Part shown: one piece after another, positions 19,196 to 29,351 of the stretch
Layout: each line of letters starts with the position of its first letter
Position numbering within the stretch: position 1 is the first letter of the stretch
From: Bryobacterales bacterium
GTDB taxonomy: Bacteria; Acidobacteriota; Terriglobia; Bryobacterales; Bryobacteraceae
Assembly (NCBI GenBank): GCA_003167255.1
Contig: PMTR01000014.1
Location: 182 to 49,503 of the forward strand
Length of the DNA: 49,322 nt
Direction of reading: 5' to 3'
Translations under genes and position numbers: made by a program
The notes under the pieces: model-generated
Seen by the model: the letters and a program-made list of their open reading frames with translations, nothing else
Told to the model about the DNA's origin: nothing
Database searches by the model: none

Positions 19196-21622
19196 GTGAC
19201 GATTGCCAGTCTGCTTCAGGATCTTCGGTTTGCCGCCCGGATGCTGATAAAGCAAAGGGGCTTCACGCTCATCGCCATTATCACACTGGGAGTGGGCATC
19301 GGGGCGAACGTAGCCCTGTTCAGCGTGATCAATGCTGTGCTGCTGCAACCGCTGCCGTATGGCCAGCCCGATCAGCTTGTCAAGATCTGGGAGAAACGGG
19401 CGCGTCTTCCCAAGGGTCGTGTCTCTTGGGCGGATTACGTCGACTGGAAGGTCCAGAGTCATGCGTTCGACGGAACCGCCGCCTACCGGACCGGTGACTA
19501 TAACCTGACCGGCAATGGCGGCGACCCGGAACAAGTGCAAGGAGCGTCCGTCTCCACCAGCCTGTTCCCACTTCTGCGGGTCTCACCGCAGCTCGGACGG
19601 AGTTTCTCAGTCGATGACGAGAAGTCGGGCGCGCACCAAGTCGTGATTCTAAGCCATGGTTTGTGGGAGCGCCGCTTTGGCGGCGATCCCGGCCTGCTCG
19701 GCAAATCGATCCGCATCGACGATGCCCAATTCGGCGTCGTGGGAATTATGCCGCCAGGGTTCTTTTTCCCCAATCATAAGATCGAGTTGTGGGAACCGCT
19801 CGCAATCGATCCCAATTCCCGGATGGCAGGCCGTAGCATGCACATCCTCGACGTGATCGGCCGGCTGCGTCCGGGAGTGCGTCTGGAACAGGCACGGGCG
19901 GAGATGGGCACTCTCGCGGCACGCCTCGAACAGGCGTACCCACGGGAAAACACCGGACACGGCGCTGACGTTTTCTTGCTGCTGGATGATTGGACAAGCA
20001 GTTATCGCACCAGCCTGATCCTGATATTCGGCGCGGTCATCTTTGTTTTGTTGATCGCCTGCGCGAATGTAGCCACGCTCTTGCTGTCGCGGGCAGCGCA
20101 ACGGCGGAGAGAGGTCGCGATCCGCTGTGCGCTCGGCGCTGGCCGGGAGCGAATCGTCTGCCAGTTGCTGGTGGAGAGCCTGCTACTGGCGCTGATGGGC
20201 GCGGCCGCAGGCCTGTTGCTCGCGCACTGGCTGATCAAAGCGATCATTCTTGTGACACCCGCCGGCATTTCGAGAATCGGCGAAAGCAATTTGAATCTTC
20301 CGGTATTGGCGTTTGCGCTGCTGGTTGCTTTGGGCAGCGGAATCCTGTCTGGGCTCGCTCCCGCTCTCCACATCTCGAACCCGGATACGGCAGGCGCGCT
20401 CAAGGAGAGTTCCAGGGGCGCAACCGCGAGCGCCGCGGCCAGCCGCCTCCGGAACGCCTTTGTTGTTGCGGAAGTGGCGCTGTCGGCAATTCTGTTAACC
20501 GGCGCCGGGCTGCTGCTGAAGAGCATTCTGCTGGTGGAACATGTCAACCCCGGTTTCAACGTGGCGAACGTGTTGACAGCGAACGTCAGCCTGCAAAATG
20601 CAAACTACCGGCCCGCCCAAAGGCAAGTGTTCATTGCTCAGGTTCTGGATCGCATTCGCACAGACCCGGGCGTGTTGGCTGCGGGTGCGGTGACTCATCT
20701 CCCGCTCGCCGGCAACGGGCCTTCCTTCGATTTTGAAGTTGCGGGCCGCCCGCCCGCGGCGCCGGGCGAGGAATCAAAAGCGCAGATCCGTTGCGCAACC
20801 CCTGATTACTTTCGCGCTTTGGGTATCTCCCTCCTGGCCGGCCGCGCGCTGAGCGCAACCGATTCTGCCGACGCTCCCAACGTCATCGTCATCAATGACG
20901 TCATGGCGCAGCGGTACTGGCTGAACGAGTCGCCGCTGGGCAAAAGAATCAGCTTCGACCAGACCCTGGGCGGCGCGCCGGCCTGGCGCGAGATCGTAGG
21001 CGTGGTACAGGGAGTGCGCCATTCGGATCTGGAGTCTGAACCCGAGCCTCAAATGTACGCACCTTTCAGCCAGTTTTCGATGCCGTTCGCGACGCTGGTT
21101 GTGCGCACCTACGGAGAGCCGCTGGCTTTCTCCAAAGCCCTGCGGCGTGCGGTGGCATCCGTAGATCCGGCCGAACCGGTCTCGGGCATCAAGAGCATGG
21201 AGCAAGTGCTGGAGCAGTCCATTGCCTCCCGCAAATTCAACGCGCTGATGGTGAGCTTCTTCGCCGCGATCGCTATGCTGGCGGCATCGATCGGCGTTTA
21301 TGGGGTTCTGTCGTATGCGGTGGCGCAGCGGCGGGCCGAGATCGGCATACGGTTGGCTTTGGGGGCCGGTGCGCGCACAGTCATGTGGCTGGTGATCAAA
21401 GACGGCATGAGCTTGGCGGTCTATGGTGTGTGCCTGGGCGCCGTTGGGGCTTCGGTTGTGACAAGGCTGCTCTCGACGCTTCTGTATAAGGTGAGCGTGA
21501 CCGATCCGTTTGTCTTCGGATCGATCGCGGCTCTATTGCTCGGGGTCGCGCTGCTCGCGAGCTACCTGCCAGCCTACCGCGCTACCAAAGTGGATCCTGT
21601 GGTAGCATTGCGGTCGGAATAG
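19196..21622 (+). CDS. ADOP-type ABC transporter permease (FtsX/MacB duplicated)
   Basis: From GTG 19196 this gives 808 residues, the same length as the second permease in the window. An upstream TTG at 19157 adds 13 unlike residues. The order is: first membrane helix with [29 protein letters not shown] (quoted by its ends), a MacB-like periplasmic domain, and three helices of an FtsX domain with [15 protein letters not shown] second MacB-like domain and a second FtsX domain ([18 protein letters not shown]) follow. This is the 'acidobacterial duplicated orphan permease' plan. No ATPase gene is adjacent, which is usual for the group. The substrate is unknown. MerR and methyltransferase genes follow closely. 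Confidence 0.93.
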   Translation: MTIASLLQDLRFAARMLIKQRGFTLIAIITLGVGIGANVALFSVINAVLLQPLPYGQPDQLVKIWEKRARLPKGRVSWADYVDWKVQSHAFDGTAAYRTGDYNLTGNGGDPEQVQGASVSTSLFPLLRVSPQLGRSFSVDDEKSGAHQVVILSHGLWERRFGGDPGLLGKSIRIDDAQFGVVGIMPPGFFFPNHKIELWEPLAIDPNSRMAGRSMHILDVIGRLRPGVRLEQARAEMGTLAARLEQAYPRENTGHGADVFLLLDDWTSSYRTSLILIFGAVIFVLLIACANVATLLLSRAAQRRREVAIRCALGAGRERIVCQLLVESLLLALMGAAAGLLLAHWLIKAIILVTPAGISRIGESNLNLPVLAFALLVALGSGILSGLAPALHISNPDTAGALKESSRGATASAAASRLRNAFVVAEVALSAILLTGAGLLLKSILLVEHVNPGFNVANVLTANVSLQNANYRPAQRQVFIAQVLDRIRTDPGVLAAGAVTHLPLAGNGPSFDFEVAGRPPAAPGEESKAQIRCATPDYFRALGISLLAGRALSATDSADAPNVIVINDVMAQRYWLNESPLGKRISFDQTLGGAPAWREIVGVVQGVRHSDLESEPEPQMYAPFSQFSMPFATLVVRTYGEPLAFSKALRRAVASVDPAEPVSGIKSMEQVLEQSIASRKFNALMVSFFAAIAMLAASIGVYGVLSYAVAQRRAEIGIRLALGAGARTVMWLVIKDGMSLAVYGVCLGAVGASVVTRLLSTLLYKVSVTDPFVFGSIAALLLGVALLASYLPAYRATKVDPVVALRSE

Positions 21623-21641
21623 CAGAGAGCACCAGCAAGAC

Positions 21642-22073
21642 ATGGACTCACGTGGCAGTACCGGCTCGATGCGGTCTGGCGAACTGGCCCGATTGTCCGG
21701 AGTGAGCACTGATACGTTGCGCCATTACGAACGGGTTGGAGTGCTCGCGAAGCCTCCCCGCACGATCAGCGGTTACCGCCAGTATCCGTCTTCAGCGCTG
21801 GAGCGGGTCCGCTTGGTGCGGCGAGCGATGTCGGTTGGGTTTTCGCTCGAAGAACTCGCGCGCGTACTAGGCGTTCGGGATAAGGGTGGCGCACCTTGTC
21901 GGCAGGTGAGGGACTTGGCGGCCTCGAAGCTCGAGATGATCGAGCGCCGCATGGAGGAGTTGGCGCTCGTCCGCGATCAGCTTGAGAAGTTACTGGAGGA
22001 CTGGGACGGGCGCCTTGCCCGCACAACCCCAGGCCACCGTGCCGGCTTATTAGATTCGCTGAGCCGCTCGTAA
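21642..22073 (+). CDS. MerR-family transcriptional regulator
   Basis: 143 residues beginning with a MerR winged helix: GELARLSGVSTDTLRHYERVGVLAKPPRT, then GYRQYPSSALERVRLVRRAMSVGFSLEEL. The long dimerisation helix follows. In heavy-metal members, cysteines follow the phrase 'R.L...K'. Here there is only one cysteine in that area (GGAPCRQVRDLAASKLEMIERRMEEL), so a canonical two-cysteine metal site is absent. The ligand may be organic or a differently bound metal. It starts 20 bases after the permease stop and probably belongs to the same transcript. It may control the permease or the following methyltransferase gene. Confidence 0.88.
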   Translation: MDSRGSTGSMRSGELARLSGVSTDTLRHYERVGVLAKPPRTISGYRQYPSSALERVRLVRRAMSVGFSLEELARVLGVRDKGGAPCRQVRDLAASKLEMIERRMEELALVRDQLEKLLEDWDGRLARTTPGHRAGLLDSLSRS

Positions 22074-22118
22074 AGCATCCGTAACGGATACGATCGAGAG
22101 AGCTCGCAAGAGGAGGCT

Positions 22119-22739
22119 ATGAAGCTATTTCCGTCTTTCTTTTTGTGCGTGGTGGCAGCATTGGGGCAAGTGCCTCATCAACATCATCCGCCGTCGTCCG
22201 CGGAGTACGCAAAAGTTCTGGAGGACCCATCGCGGGATGAGTGGCAGAAACCGCATGATGTGATCACCGCGCTGGGTCTGAAATCGACGGACACGGTCGC
22301 CGACATTGGGGCAGGTACTGGCTATTTCGCACGCCGCTTCGCTCAGCACGCCGGCAAGGTTTATGCGGTGGACATTGACGAAAAACTGCTGGAGATAGCG
22401 CGCGACAACGCCCCGCCAAACCTCGAGACCATTCTGGCCGCTCCGGATGACCCGCGCCTTCCAATGGCTAAGATCGACACGATTTTCTTCTGTGACGTAC
22501 TGCACCACATCGACCACCGCCCCGCTTACTATGCGAAGCTCGCAAAGGCGTTGAAGAAGGGCGGAAGGATAGTGGTGATCGATTTCTATAAGAAAGAGCT
22601 GCCCGTCGGGCCTCCACTAGCGATGAAACTCTCCGCGGAGGAGATCATTGCCGAGTTCCGGAAGGCGGGATTCGCACTCGCCAACCGACTCGATATTCTG
22701 CCCTACCAGTACTACCTCTTCTTTGAGAGACGTAGATAA
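22119..22739 (+). CDS. Class I SAM methyltransferase with signal peptide
   Basis: 206 residues. Residues 1-17 look like a cleavable signal (KLFPSFFLCVVAALGQ). A histidine-rich start (VPHQHHPPS) and a complete Rossmann methyltransferase follow: motif I VADIGAGTGY (60-69), the acidic end of strand 2 in YAVDIDEKLL, FFCDVLHHIDH as motif IV, and GGRIVVIDFYKKE. The enzyme transfers methyl from SAM, but SAM is cytoplasmic, so an exported copy is odd. Either the leader is a membrane anchor facing inward or the target is handled before export. Such leader-bearing copies do occur in Acidobacteriota. Position after permease and MerR genes suggests one unit, with 45 bases to the MerR stop. Confidence 0.85.
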   Translation: MKLFPSFFLCVVAALGQVPHQHHPPSSAEYAKVLEDPSRDEWQKPHDVITALGLKSTDTVADIGAGTGYFARRFAQHAGKVYAVDIDEKLLEIARDNAPPNLETILAAPDDPRLPMAKIDTIFFCDVLHHIDHRPAYYAKLAKALKKGGRIVVIDFYKKELPVGPPLAMKLSAEEIIAEFRKAGFALANRLDILPYQYYLFFERRR

Positions 22740-22971
22740 GCGCGGCTCCTGATAATGAGCGGAGCGGCCCCAGACGGCGCGCTGAGAAGTGCGCCGGGAT
22801 CAGCCTTCCAGTACCGCAAACCGCAGCGTTATTTCGTAATATCGCACACACCTTGCGGCAGCGACGACCTCGCAGACAGACGGATCGGCTCCGCCCCAGG
22901 CCATTGAGCAGGTAGGCGGTGAAGGGACTTGCCGGCGGTCGCCTCCGGGAGTATGCCACTCACTGATCCGG

Positions 22972-25398
22972 CTACTCTTGGTGCAGCGCCTCCATCGGAT
23001 CGATGCGCGCCGCGCGCCGCGCCGGAACGTAGTTCGCGATCAGCGCTACCGTAAGAAGCAACACCGCAACTCCAGCCATTACGGCAGGGTCGAGCGGCGC
23101 TACGCCGTAGAGCAACGCGCGCAGGGCCGATGCCAGCGCGGCGGCGCCGGCCATCCCGGCCAGCAGACCGATCAGCGCGGTTTTGATACCGTTGCGGAGC
23201 ACCAGCGCCTTGAGTTGCCCTGGCGTAGAGCCAAGCGCCATGCGAAGTCCGAATTCGCGGGTCCGCTGGGCGACGCCGTAGGAAACCACTCCATGAATCC
23301 CGAGCGCGGCCAACAGCATCGAGATGCCCGCAAAAACCGCCAGCAGGATTGTCGAAATGCGAGGCGCGGTGTCGGCTAGCGACACATAATCCTCCATGCT
23401 GCGGATCTGAAACACCGGCTGGCCCGGATCCACCGACCACACGGCTTGCTTTACGGCTTTCACCACGGCCTGCGTCTCCACTCCCGTACGCACGGCCAGC
23501 GCCATTGCTTTATTCGGCATCTGTTCATAGGGCGCGTAGATGGTAGGCTCCGGCTCTTTTTCCAAGCCATAATGATGCACTTGGCTCACGATGCCGACGA
23601 CCTCCCGAAATTCGCCCCACAACCGCATGCGCCGGCCGATCGGATTCTGGTTGGGCCAATACTGGCGCGCCAGTGTTTCGTCGATCAGGATCACCGGCGG
23701 AGTGTCGCGAACATCGCGGTCGGAAAGCAGTCTCCCCTGCAGCAGCGCGATTCCCATGGTGTTGAAATACTGCGGGCTGACACGCCGAAAGTCGGCGACC
23801 AACGACTGCCCCGGCGGCAGGGGGCGGTTTTCGATCGTGAAATACTCCCGGTCGTTTTGCTGTCCCAGCGGAAGCACATCGGTCAGACCGGCGGATTGAA
23901 TGCCGGGAATGTCTTCCACTTTATCGAGTACCCGCCGATAGAAGTCGGCTTGTTCGCGATCGTCCTTGTAGAGATTGTCCGTGGGCAGGCGCATGCGAAA
24001 CGTCAAGACATGGGCGGGCCGTATGCCCGGATTCACGTGTTGCAGATTTACGAAGCTCTTCATGGCCAGCCCGGCACCAATCAGCAGCATGCTGGCGAGA
24101 GCGATCTCCCCGGCCACGAGGAAACTCCACACCCCCGTCCGGCCAGACGGTTGGGAAGACGTTCGGCCGCCTGCCTTCAACGCGTCGTTCACGTCCGCAC
24201 TGGCGACATACAGCGCGGGGATCAGCCCGAATATCAGCGCGGCCCCGGTCGAGATCAGCAGTGCGAAGACGAGCGCGTGGGCATCCACGCCGATCGCCGG
24301 CCGCAGGGTCTCGGCTCCCGCCTCCGCCATCGGAAGCGTGCCTGGCAACACCGCACTCAGAAGGTCGACACCCCAAACGGCGAAGAAGACTCCGAGCGCG
24401 CCTCCAATCAGGCTGAGCAGCAGGCTTTCGCTCAGAATCTGCGCGATCAGACGTCCGCGCCGCGCGCCCAATGCCGCGCGAATCGCCATCTCCTTGCGCC
24501 GCCCCGTGACGCGCGCCAGCAACAGACTCGCCACGTTCACGCATGCCAGCAGCAGAAGTAGGCCCACCGCTCCCAAGAGCAACAGCAATGCGGGCCGAAT
24601 ATATTCGAAAAGCGCCTGCTGCAAGCCAACCACGGCCACATCCCAGCCTGCCAGCCTGGGCGTCTGTGCATCAATGCGGCGCGCGATGGTGCTCAACTCG
24701 GCCTGCGCACGAGCGATCGTGACGCCCGGCTTCACGCGGGCGATGACACCAAACGAGTGGTCCACGCGGTCCTTGGCGCGCAGTTCCGCGACCGGCCACG
24801 GCACATAAAGGTCGGCGGGCAGCGGCTGCCAGAAATCCGGAGCGAGCACGCCAATCACGGTGTACGGTTCGCTATTCATGACAAAGGTTCTTCCGATGAC
24901 GCGCGAGTCCGATCCAAACCGGCGCTGCCAATACCCATTCGTGAGCACAGCCACCGGGTAGCGCGCTTGACCTTCGCCCTCAGCCGCCGTAAAGTCGCGT
25001 CCGACAATGGTTCGAGCACCGAGCATCGACAGGAAATTCGTGGTGACGCGCAGGCCGGTTACCTGCTCTGGCTCGCCCTCACCGGTTACCGTGCCCGTGC
25101 CGACTTCGAGTAGCGCCATGTCCTCGAAGGACTGACTCTGTTCCTTCCAGTCGAGGAAATTCGGCGCGGACGGCCCTTCGCTCTTGATACCGTCCTTCAA
25201 GTCCGTCTCCCAGATCAGCGCGAGGCGATCGGCGCCGGGATACGGCAATGGACGCAGCAGCACCGAATTGACGACGCTGAAGATGGCGGTGTTCGCTCCG
25301 ATGCCAAGCGCCAGGACCAGCACCGCCACGATAGTGAAGCCGGGCATCTTGCGCAAGGAGCGCAACGAGTAGCGCAAATCCCTCAGGAGAGTGAGCAT
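22972..25398 (-). CDS. ADOP-type ABC transporter permease (second copy)
   Basis: 808 residues with the same plan as the permease at 19196-21622. It starts MLTLLRDLRYSLRSLRKMPG and a first helix ending GIGANTAIFSVVNSVLL. The first periplasmic MacB-like domain (to about residue 240) precedes an FtsX domain with RRKEMAIRAALGARRGR. The second periplasmic domain precedes a final FtsX domain with TREFGLRMALGSTPGQ and RAARIDPMEALHQE. The two copies clearly share ancestry but differ widely in residues, so they are not a recent duplication. They are convergent, with MerR and methyltransferase genes in between. The substrate is unknown, and macrolide export or lipoprotein release are the roles of the nearest well-studied families. 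Confidence 0.93.
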   Translation of the reverse strand: MLTLLRDLRYSLRSLRKMPGFTIVAVLVLALGIGANTAIFSVVNSVLLRPLPYPGADRLALIWETDLKDGIKSEGPSAPNFLDWKEQSQSFEDMALLEVGTGTVTGEGEPEQVTGLRVTTNFLSMLGARTIVGRDFTAAEGEGQARYPVAVLTNGYWQRRFGSDSRVIGRTFVMNSEPYTVIGVLAPDFWQPLPADLYVPWPVAELRAKDRVDHSFGVIARVKPGVTIARAQAELSTIARRIDAQTPRLAGWDVAVVGLQQALFEYIRPALLLLLGAVGLLLLLACVNVASLLLARVTGRRKEMAIRAALGARRGRLIAQILSESLLLSLIGGALGVFFAVWGVDLLSAVLPGTLPMAEAGAETLRPAIGVDAHALVFALLISTGAALIFGLIPALYVASADVNDALKAGGRTSSQPSGRTGVWSFLVAGEIALASMLLIGAGLAMKSFVNLQHVNPGIRPAHVLTFRMRLPTDNLYKDDREQADFYRRVLDKVEDIPGIQSAGLTDVLPLGQQNDREYFTIENRPLPPGQSLVADFRRVSPQYFNTMGIALLQGRLLSDRDVRDTPPVILIDETLARQYWPNQNPIGRRMRLWGEFREVVGIVSQVHHYGLEKEPEPTIYAPYEQMPNKAMALAVRTGVETQAVVKAVKQAVWSVDPGQPVFQIRSMEDYVSLADTAPRISTILLAVFAGISMLLAALGIHGVVSYGVAQRTREFGLRMALGSTPGQLKALVLRNGIKTALIGLLAGMAGAAALASALRALLYGVAPLDPAVMAGVAVLLLTVALIANYVPARRAARIDPMEALHQE

Positions 25399-25682
25399 TT
25401 GCTGTCAGCGGTGCACGCGAAGGTCCGTTCGATGGACTAGGCAAGTAACTGAAACTACTGACCGCCTCGGGATCAAGTACAAGCGTGAGTGTCCGCTTTT
25501 GAGAATCACTCGTTGATTTCAGGCCGCGTTCCGTCTCTTTGCTGAGGCGTGCGCCTCATGACCCTTATCGCTTCATGAAAGATACGCTACTCGCCGGGTT
25601 TATGCCGACGCCGTCCGTTCACGCGAACGATATCCGCCCTTATCGGTAGCGGTCCGGCCGGCACGGTTTCTTACCCGACTCC

Positions 25683-27242
25683 CTATCGTGGAATCTCGAC
25701 GGCGGCGTTCGCAGCCGACATTAGTTGTCCTTCGGCGTCGCGGACGACCAGGCGCACCAGGTAGGTTCCCGGCGTCACGTCGAGGGTGGTCCGGATGGTA
25801 GCGGGCTGCCCCAGCCGGTTGGCCAGCGTATCATCCTTTAGCCGCAGTTCGATCACCTTCTTGATGCCTTGCAGGTACTGCCCGTTGCGATCGAAGAGGC
25901 CATAGACCAAGGTCACCACGTTGTTGTTCCGGTCGTCGACCTTGCGGTACTTGAGCTGCTTCAGGTTCAGACGCACCTGCACGGTGAGCTTGGCGGATTC
26001 AGCATCGACCTTGAAAAACTGGGTGTGCAGGTCGATGGCCAGTTCCTGCATCTCCTCGCGCGAGAAAAGTGCGGCCCCAATCTCCTGCCGCGCGGTCTCC
26101 TCGGGATCGTCGATGCGCTTGGGAGCGTAATAGCCGCGGCGTGCCTGCAGGTTCAGATCGCTGGACGGCTTCACGGTTACGCGCAGGGCGTGAAAACTGC
26201 CGTCGTTCTTCAGATTCTGTGGCGTAAACCCCAGCTCGTAAACGTACTCGGGCGCGGCCGCCAGGCGTTTGAACCCCTCGTCGTAGTTATTGCTGTTCTG
26301 GAAGAATGTGCCGCCGGTGCCGGACGCCATCTCGGCCAGTATGTCCGACCGCATGGATTCGCGCATCAGGGACGAGCCGGCGCGCCCGCCGGTCCGCGAG
26401 ACATCCAATGCCGGATCGGTGTAGAGGCCGCGCGCGTCCATGCCGCTGATGATCACGTTGGCGCGGATGGCGCGGTCCAGAATCTCGTTCTTGTCCGGGA
26501 AGAACAGCGGATCAATGGTGAAGAAGCCGGGAGAAATCACCATTACCGTGCGCTGCCCCGGCGCAGTGGCCATGCGCTGCACCACGTCCTTGATCGCGTC
26601 AAGCGAACCGAATGTGAGCGTATCGCCGCCGGACATGGCGCCGGCGCGCGCCATGATGTTGGGCCGCAGCCGCATTAACGCGTCGCGCAGGCGATCCTGG
26701 TCGTCAGTGAAATCGAGCATGGGGTTGCCGGACATGGTGAAGATGGCGGCGCGGTCGGTGGGCTTGAGCTCGGCGATGTGTCGCAACGCCGCGTCGCGGA
26801 TGCGTGGGAGGTCGTCCGGCGCGAGGTGGACATCGTCGAACAGGTACGCTACGAACCGTTCGGGTACCACAACCGCGCGGCCCTTCTCTTCCTCGGAGGA
26901 AAGCGGACTGCCGGGTGTCGCATTGGCTTCGAGCGGCGGCTTGCTACCGATTTTCTCCACCGAGAAACGTGTGATTTCCTGCGGCTTGCCCTTGTCGAAG
27001 AGTTGGAAACTCGCCTTGGTGAGATTGCCGACGGCGACTCCACGGATATCGCGTACCACCACCGGGACCATCACCAAGTTGACATGCGACTTGAAGGCTG
27101 CCGTCTCCTCGCGCGTGTTCATTTCGGGGGCGTTGGGATTGGCTGGAGCTTGCTGTGGGGGCAAGGGAGGCGCCGGAGGTGGAACGGTCTGCGCCTGCGC
27201 CGTTGCCAACAGCAGGCATCCTACGACAGACAGCGGTTTCAT
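25683..27242 (-). CDS. Secreted VWFA-related protein of the acidobacterial family
   Basis: 519 residues from ATG 27242, which gives a proper signal peptide (MKPLSVVGCLLLATAQAQT). An upstream in-frame start at 27287 would put a charged leader in front. A proline-rich stretch is followed by FKSHVNLVMVPVVVRD and VGNLTKASFQLFDKGKPQEI. The von Willebrand A-like domain comes next. Its metal-site loop reads YLFDDVHLAPDDL rather than DxSxS, as in the acidobacterial family. Later motifs are GQRTVMVISPGFF and YELGFTPQNLKNDGSFHALRV, then RRGYYAPKR. This family is secreted, expanded in Solibacter-like genomes and thought to bind surfaces or partners. No enzyme activity is known. Confidence 0.9.
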   Translation of the reverse strand: MKPLSVVGCLLLATAQAQTVPPPAPPLPPQQAPANPNAPEMNTREETAAFKSHVNLVMVPVVVRDIRGVAVGNLTKASFQLFDKGKPQEITRFSVEKIGSKPPLEANATPGSPLSSEEEKGRAVVVPERFVAYLFDDVHLAPDDLPRIRDAALRHIAELKPTDRAAIFTMSGNPMLDFTDDQDRLRDALMRLRPNIMARAGAMSGGDTLTFGSLDAIKDVVQRMATAPGQRTVMVISPGFFTIDPLFFPDKNEILDRAIRANVIISGMDARGLYTDPALDVSRTGGRAGSSLMRESMRSDILAEMASGTGGTFFQNSNNYDEGFKRLAAAPEYVYELGFTPQNLKNDGSFHALRVTVKPSSDLNLQARRGYYAPKRIDDPEETARQEIGAALFSREEMQELAIDLHTQFFKVDAESAKLTVQVRLNLKQLKYRKVDDRNNNVVTLVYGLFDRNGQYLQGIKKVIELRLKDDTLANRLGQPATIRTTLDVTPGTYLVRLVVRDAEGQLMSAANAAVEIPR

Positions 27243-27627
27243 GATATATCCAGATTGCCACTTTTTGGGGCGCCGCGGCTGGCTCACGCTACTACTGACA
27301 AGAAATGAGGATGCTCGCAGGCATCTGGGCGGCCGCCGCTGCGCTGGCGTTTCAGCCGGACACGACCGTGCTGCGGCACCCGTTCGAAGAGAACCTGGCG
27401 CGCCGCTAGCGGGAGTTCAGACCGTGAGGGCGTTATCGGCCGTATCGGTAGTGTTCTCGCGCGCAGGCCTGCCAACCGGACAGTTTCCGAGTCGATCCGC
27501 CGCTTCAGTTCGTGGATCTCATCGAGCACGGTTTGCTTGTCCGGACCTTGCGCCACCGCGCGGGCATGAAACCGAGGATCAGAATCACCAGGGGATTTCG
27601 TCATCCTAACTGCGTATAATCGGTCCT
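27243..27627. other. Intergenic region with doubtful short frames
   Basis: 385 bases between the divergent VWFA and tannase genes. The reverse strand holds a 106-codon frame (27284-27604) with one plausible helix (TVLDEIHELKRRIDSETVRLAGL) and then arginine-rich low-quality sequence. The forward strand holds a 34-codon frame from 27305 that starts like a signal peptide (MRMLAGIWAAAAALAFQPD) and stops. Either could be a relic. Neither is called as a gene. Confidence 0.35.
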
Positions 27628-29193
27628 ATGAGATCGCTGACGCTTGTCGCTCTTCTTTGCGGCGCGCTACCTCTTGCCGCAGCGGCGGCTTGCGAGGAAT
27701 TGTCCAAACTGGCGATTGAGAAAGCCACCATCACAACGGCGCAATCGGTCGCGGCTGGCTCTTTCCAACCGCCGGAGGGTGCGCCCGTCAACGTCGCAGT
27801 CGGATTCTGCCGCGTCGCGCTAATCCTCAAACCATCGAGCGATTCCGACATCCAACTCGAAGTCTGGCTTCCAAGTACTGGATGGAACGGCAAGTTTCAA
27901 GGCGTCGGTAACGGCGGGTTTGCGGGCGCAATTGGCTACGGATTCATGGCCACCAACGTTGCGCACGGATACGCGACCGCGTCCACCGACACCGGACATC
28001 ACGCCGACGGCACCGACGCCCAATGGGCGCTCGGACACCGCGAGAAAACCGTCGACTTTGGCTATCGCGCGATTCACGAATCGGCGGTCGCAGCAAAGGC
28101 AATCATTCGCGCGTTCTATGGCGACGCGCCGAAGCGTGCTTATTTCAGCGCGTGCTCCAACGGGGGGCGGCAGGCTTTGATGGAGGCACAGCGCTATCCA
28201 GGCGATTACGATGGAATCATCGCCGGCGCACCGGCCAACTATTGGACCCGTCTGATGAGTCAGGCCATCGTCAACAATCAAGCGATGCTGGCTGACCCGG
28301 CAAGCTACATCCCGGCGTCCAAGCTGCCAACCATCACCGCAGCGGCGCTCGCCGCGTGCGACGCCAACGACGGGGTTAAGGATGGCGTGATCGAGAATCC
28401 CGCGCAATGCCGCTTCGATCCGGCTCCGCTTCTTTGCAAAGGAGAGGACACGGAAGGCTGCCTGACGGCGCCACAACTTGCCGTCTTAAAGAAGGTTTAC
28501 GCTGGGCCGCGCAATTCCAAAGGCGACCAGATCATGCCTGGCTACTCTCCGGGCGGCGAGGCCGAACCCGGCGGCTGGGGCCCGTGGATCACTGGCCAGG
28601 CTCCCACCAAGAGTCTGATGTACGCGTTCGGCACGCAGTTTTTCTCCAACATGGTCTTCGAGAATGCAGCCTGGGATTTCAAGACATTCAATCTCGACCG
28701 CGATATGAAAATAGCCGGTGACAAACTGGCCTCGGACCTGAACGCGACCGACCCTGACTTGAAGCGCTTCAAAGCGCGTGGTGGCAAGCTCATCCTATAT
28801 CATGGTTGGAGCGACGCCGCGATTCCCGGACAGAGCACCGCCAAGTATTACGAGAGCATCGTCAAGAAAATGGGGCAGAAGGAGACCGCTGATTTCGTGC
28901 GTCTTTATATGGTTCCCGGGATGCAGCACTGCGGCGGCGGCAGCGGTCCGACTGTCTTCGGGCAAGGCTCCGGAGTGCCAACCACCGACGCGCAGCATGA
29001 TATCGCCGCGGCGCTGGAACGCTGGGTGGAAGAGGACGTCGCGCCGCAGCAGATTATCGTGACGAAGTACAAAACCGGCGTGAATCCAGCGAGCGGTGTA
29101 CTGCGCACGCGCCCACTGTGTCCGTATCCGCAGACCGCGAATTACAAGGGCAGCGGCAGCACGGATAATGCGGCGAATTTTGTGTGCAAGTAA
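27628..29193 (+). CDS. Tannase/feruloyl-esterase-family hydrolase, secreted
   Basis: 521 residues with a signal peptide (residues 1-20). The alpha/beta hydrolase core has an oxyanion region NGGFAGAIGYG, then AYFSACSNGGRQALMEAQRYP with nucleophile Ser177 beside Cys176. The C-terminal MQHCGGGSGP holds the catalytic histidine next to the partner cysteine. This CS-D-HC arrangement, where a disulfide joins serine and histidine neighbours, defines the fungal-type tannase/feruloyl esterase family. A calcium-site-like ACDANDGVKDGVIENP lies in the lid. The enzyme should cut phenolic esters of plant polymers outside the cell. It stands alone on its strand, divergent from the VWFA gene. Confidence 0.93.
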   Translation: MRSLTLVALLCGALPLAAAAACEELSKLAIEKATITTAQSVAAGSFQPPEGAPVNVAVGFCRVALILKPSSDSDIQLEVWLPSTGWNGKFQGVGNGGFAGAIGYGFMATNVAHGYATASTDTGHHADGTDAQWALGHREKTVDFGYRAIHESAVAAKAIIRAFYGDAPKRAYFSACSNGGRQALMEAQRYPGDYDGIIAGAPANYWTRLMSQAIVNNQAMLADPASYIPASKLPTITAAALAACDANDGVKDGVIENPAQCRFDPAPLLCKGEDTEGCLTAPQLAVLKKVYAGPRNSKGDQIMPGYSPGGEAEPGGWGPWITGQAPTKSLMYAFGTQFFSNMVFENAAWDFKTFNLDRDMKIAGDKLASDLNATDPDLKRFKARGGKLILYHGWSDAAIPGQSTAKYYESIVKKMGQKETADFVRLYMVPGMQHCGGGSGPTVFGQGSGVPTTDAQHDIAAALERWVEEDVAPQQIIVTKYKTGVNPASGVLRTRPLCPYPQTANYKGSGSTDNAANFVCK

Positions 29194-29351
29194 GAGAGAG
29201 GGCTACTCGTTCACGAGCGGGCCAGAGGAAAGGCAAGGAGTGTCCGTTCTGGGCGAGCCTTATTCGTTATTATCGCTAGCCCGGCTGCCAGGCAGCCAGA
29301 GCAATTGATGTCCTGACGCGCTATCGATTCAATTTCCACCGTCGTGCGACC

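Noticed and set aside
27284-27604. 106-codon reverse frame before the tannase gene
   Set aside because: One good helix but the rest is arginine-rich. It overlaps the VWFA start region. Kept only as a note in the intergenic entry.
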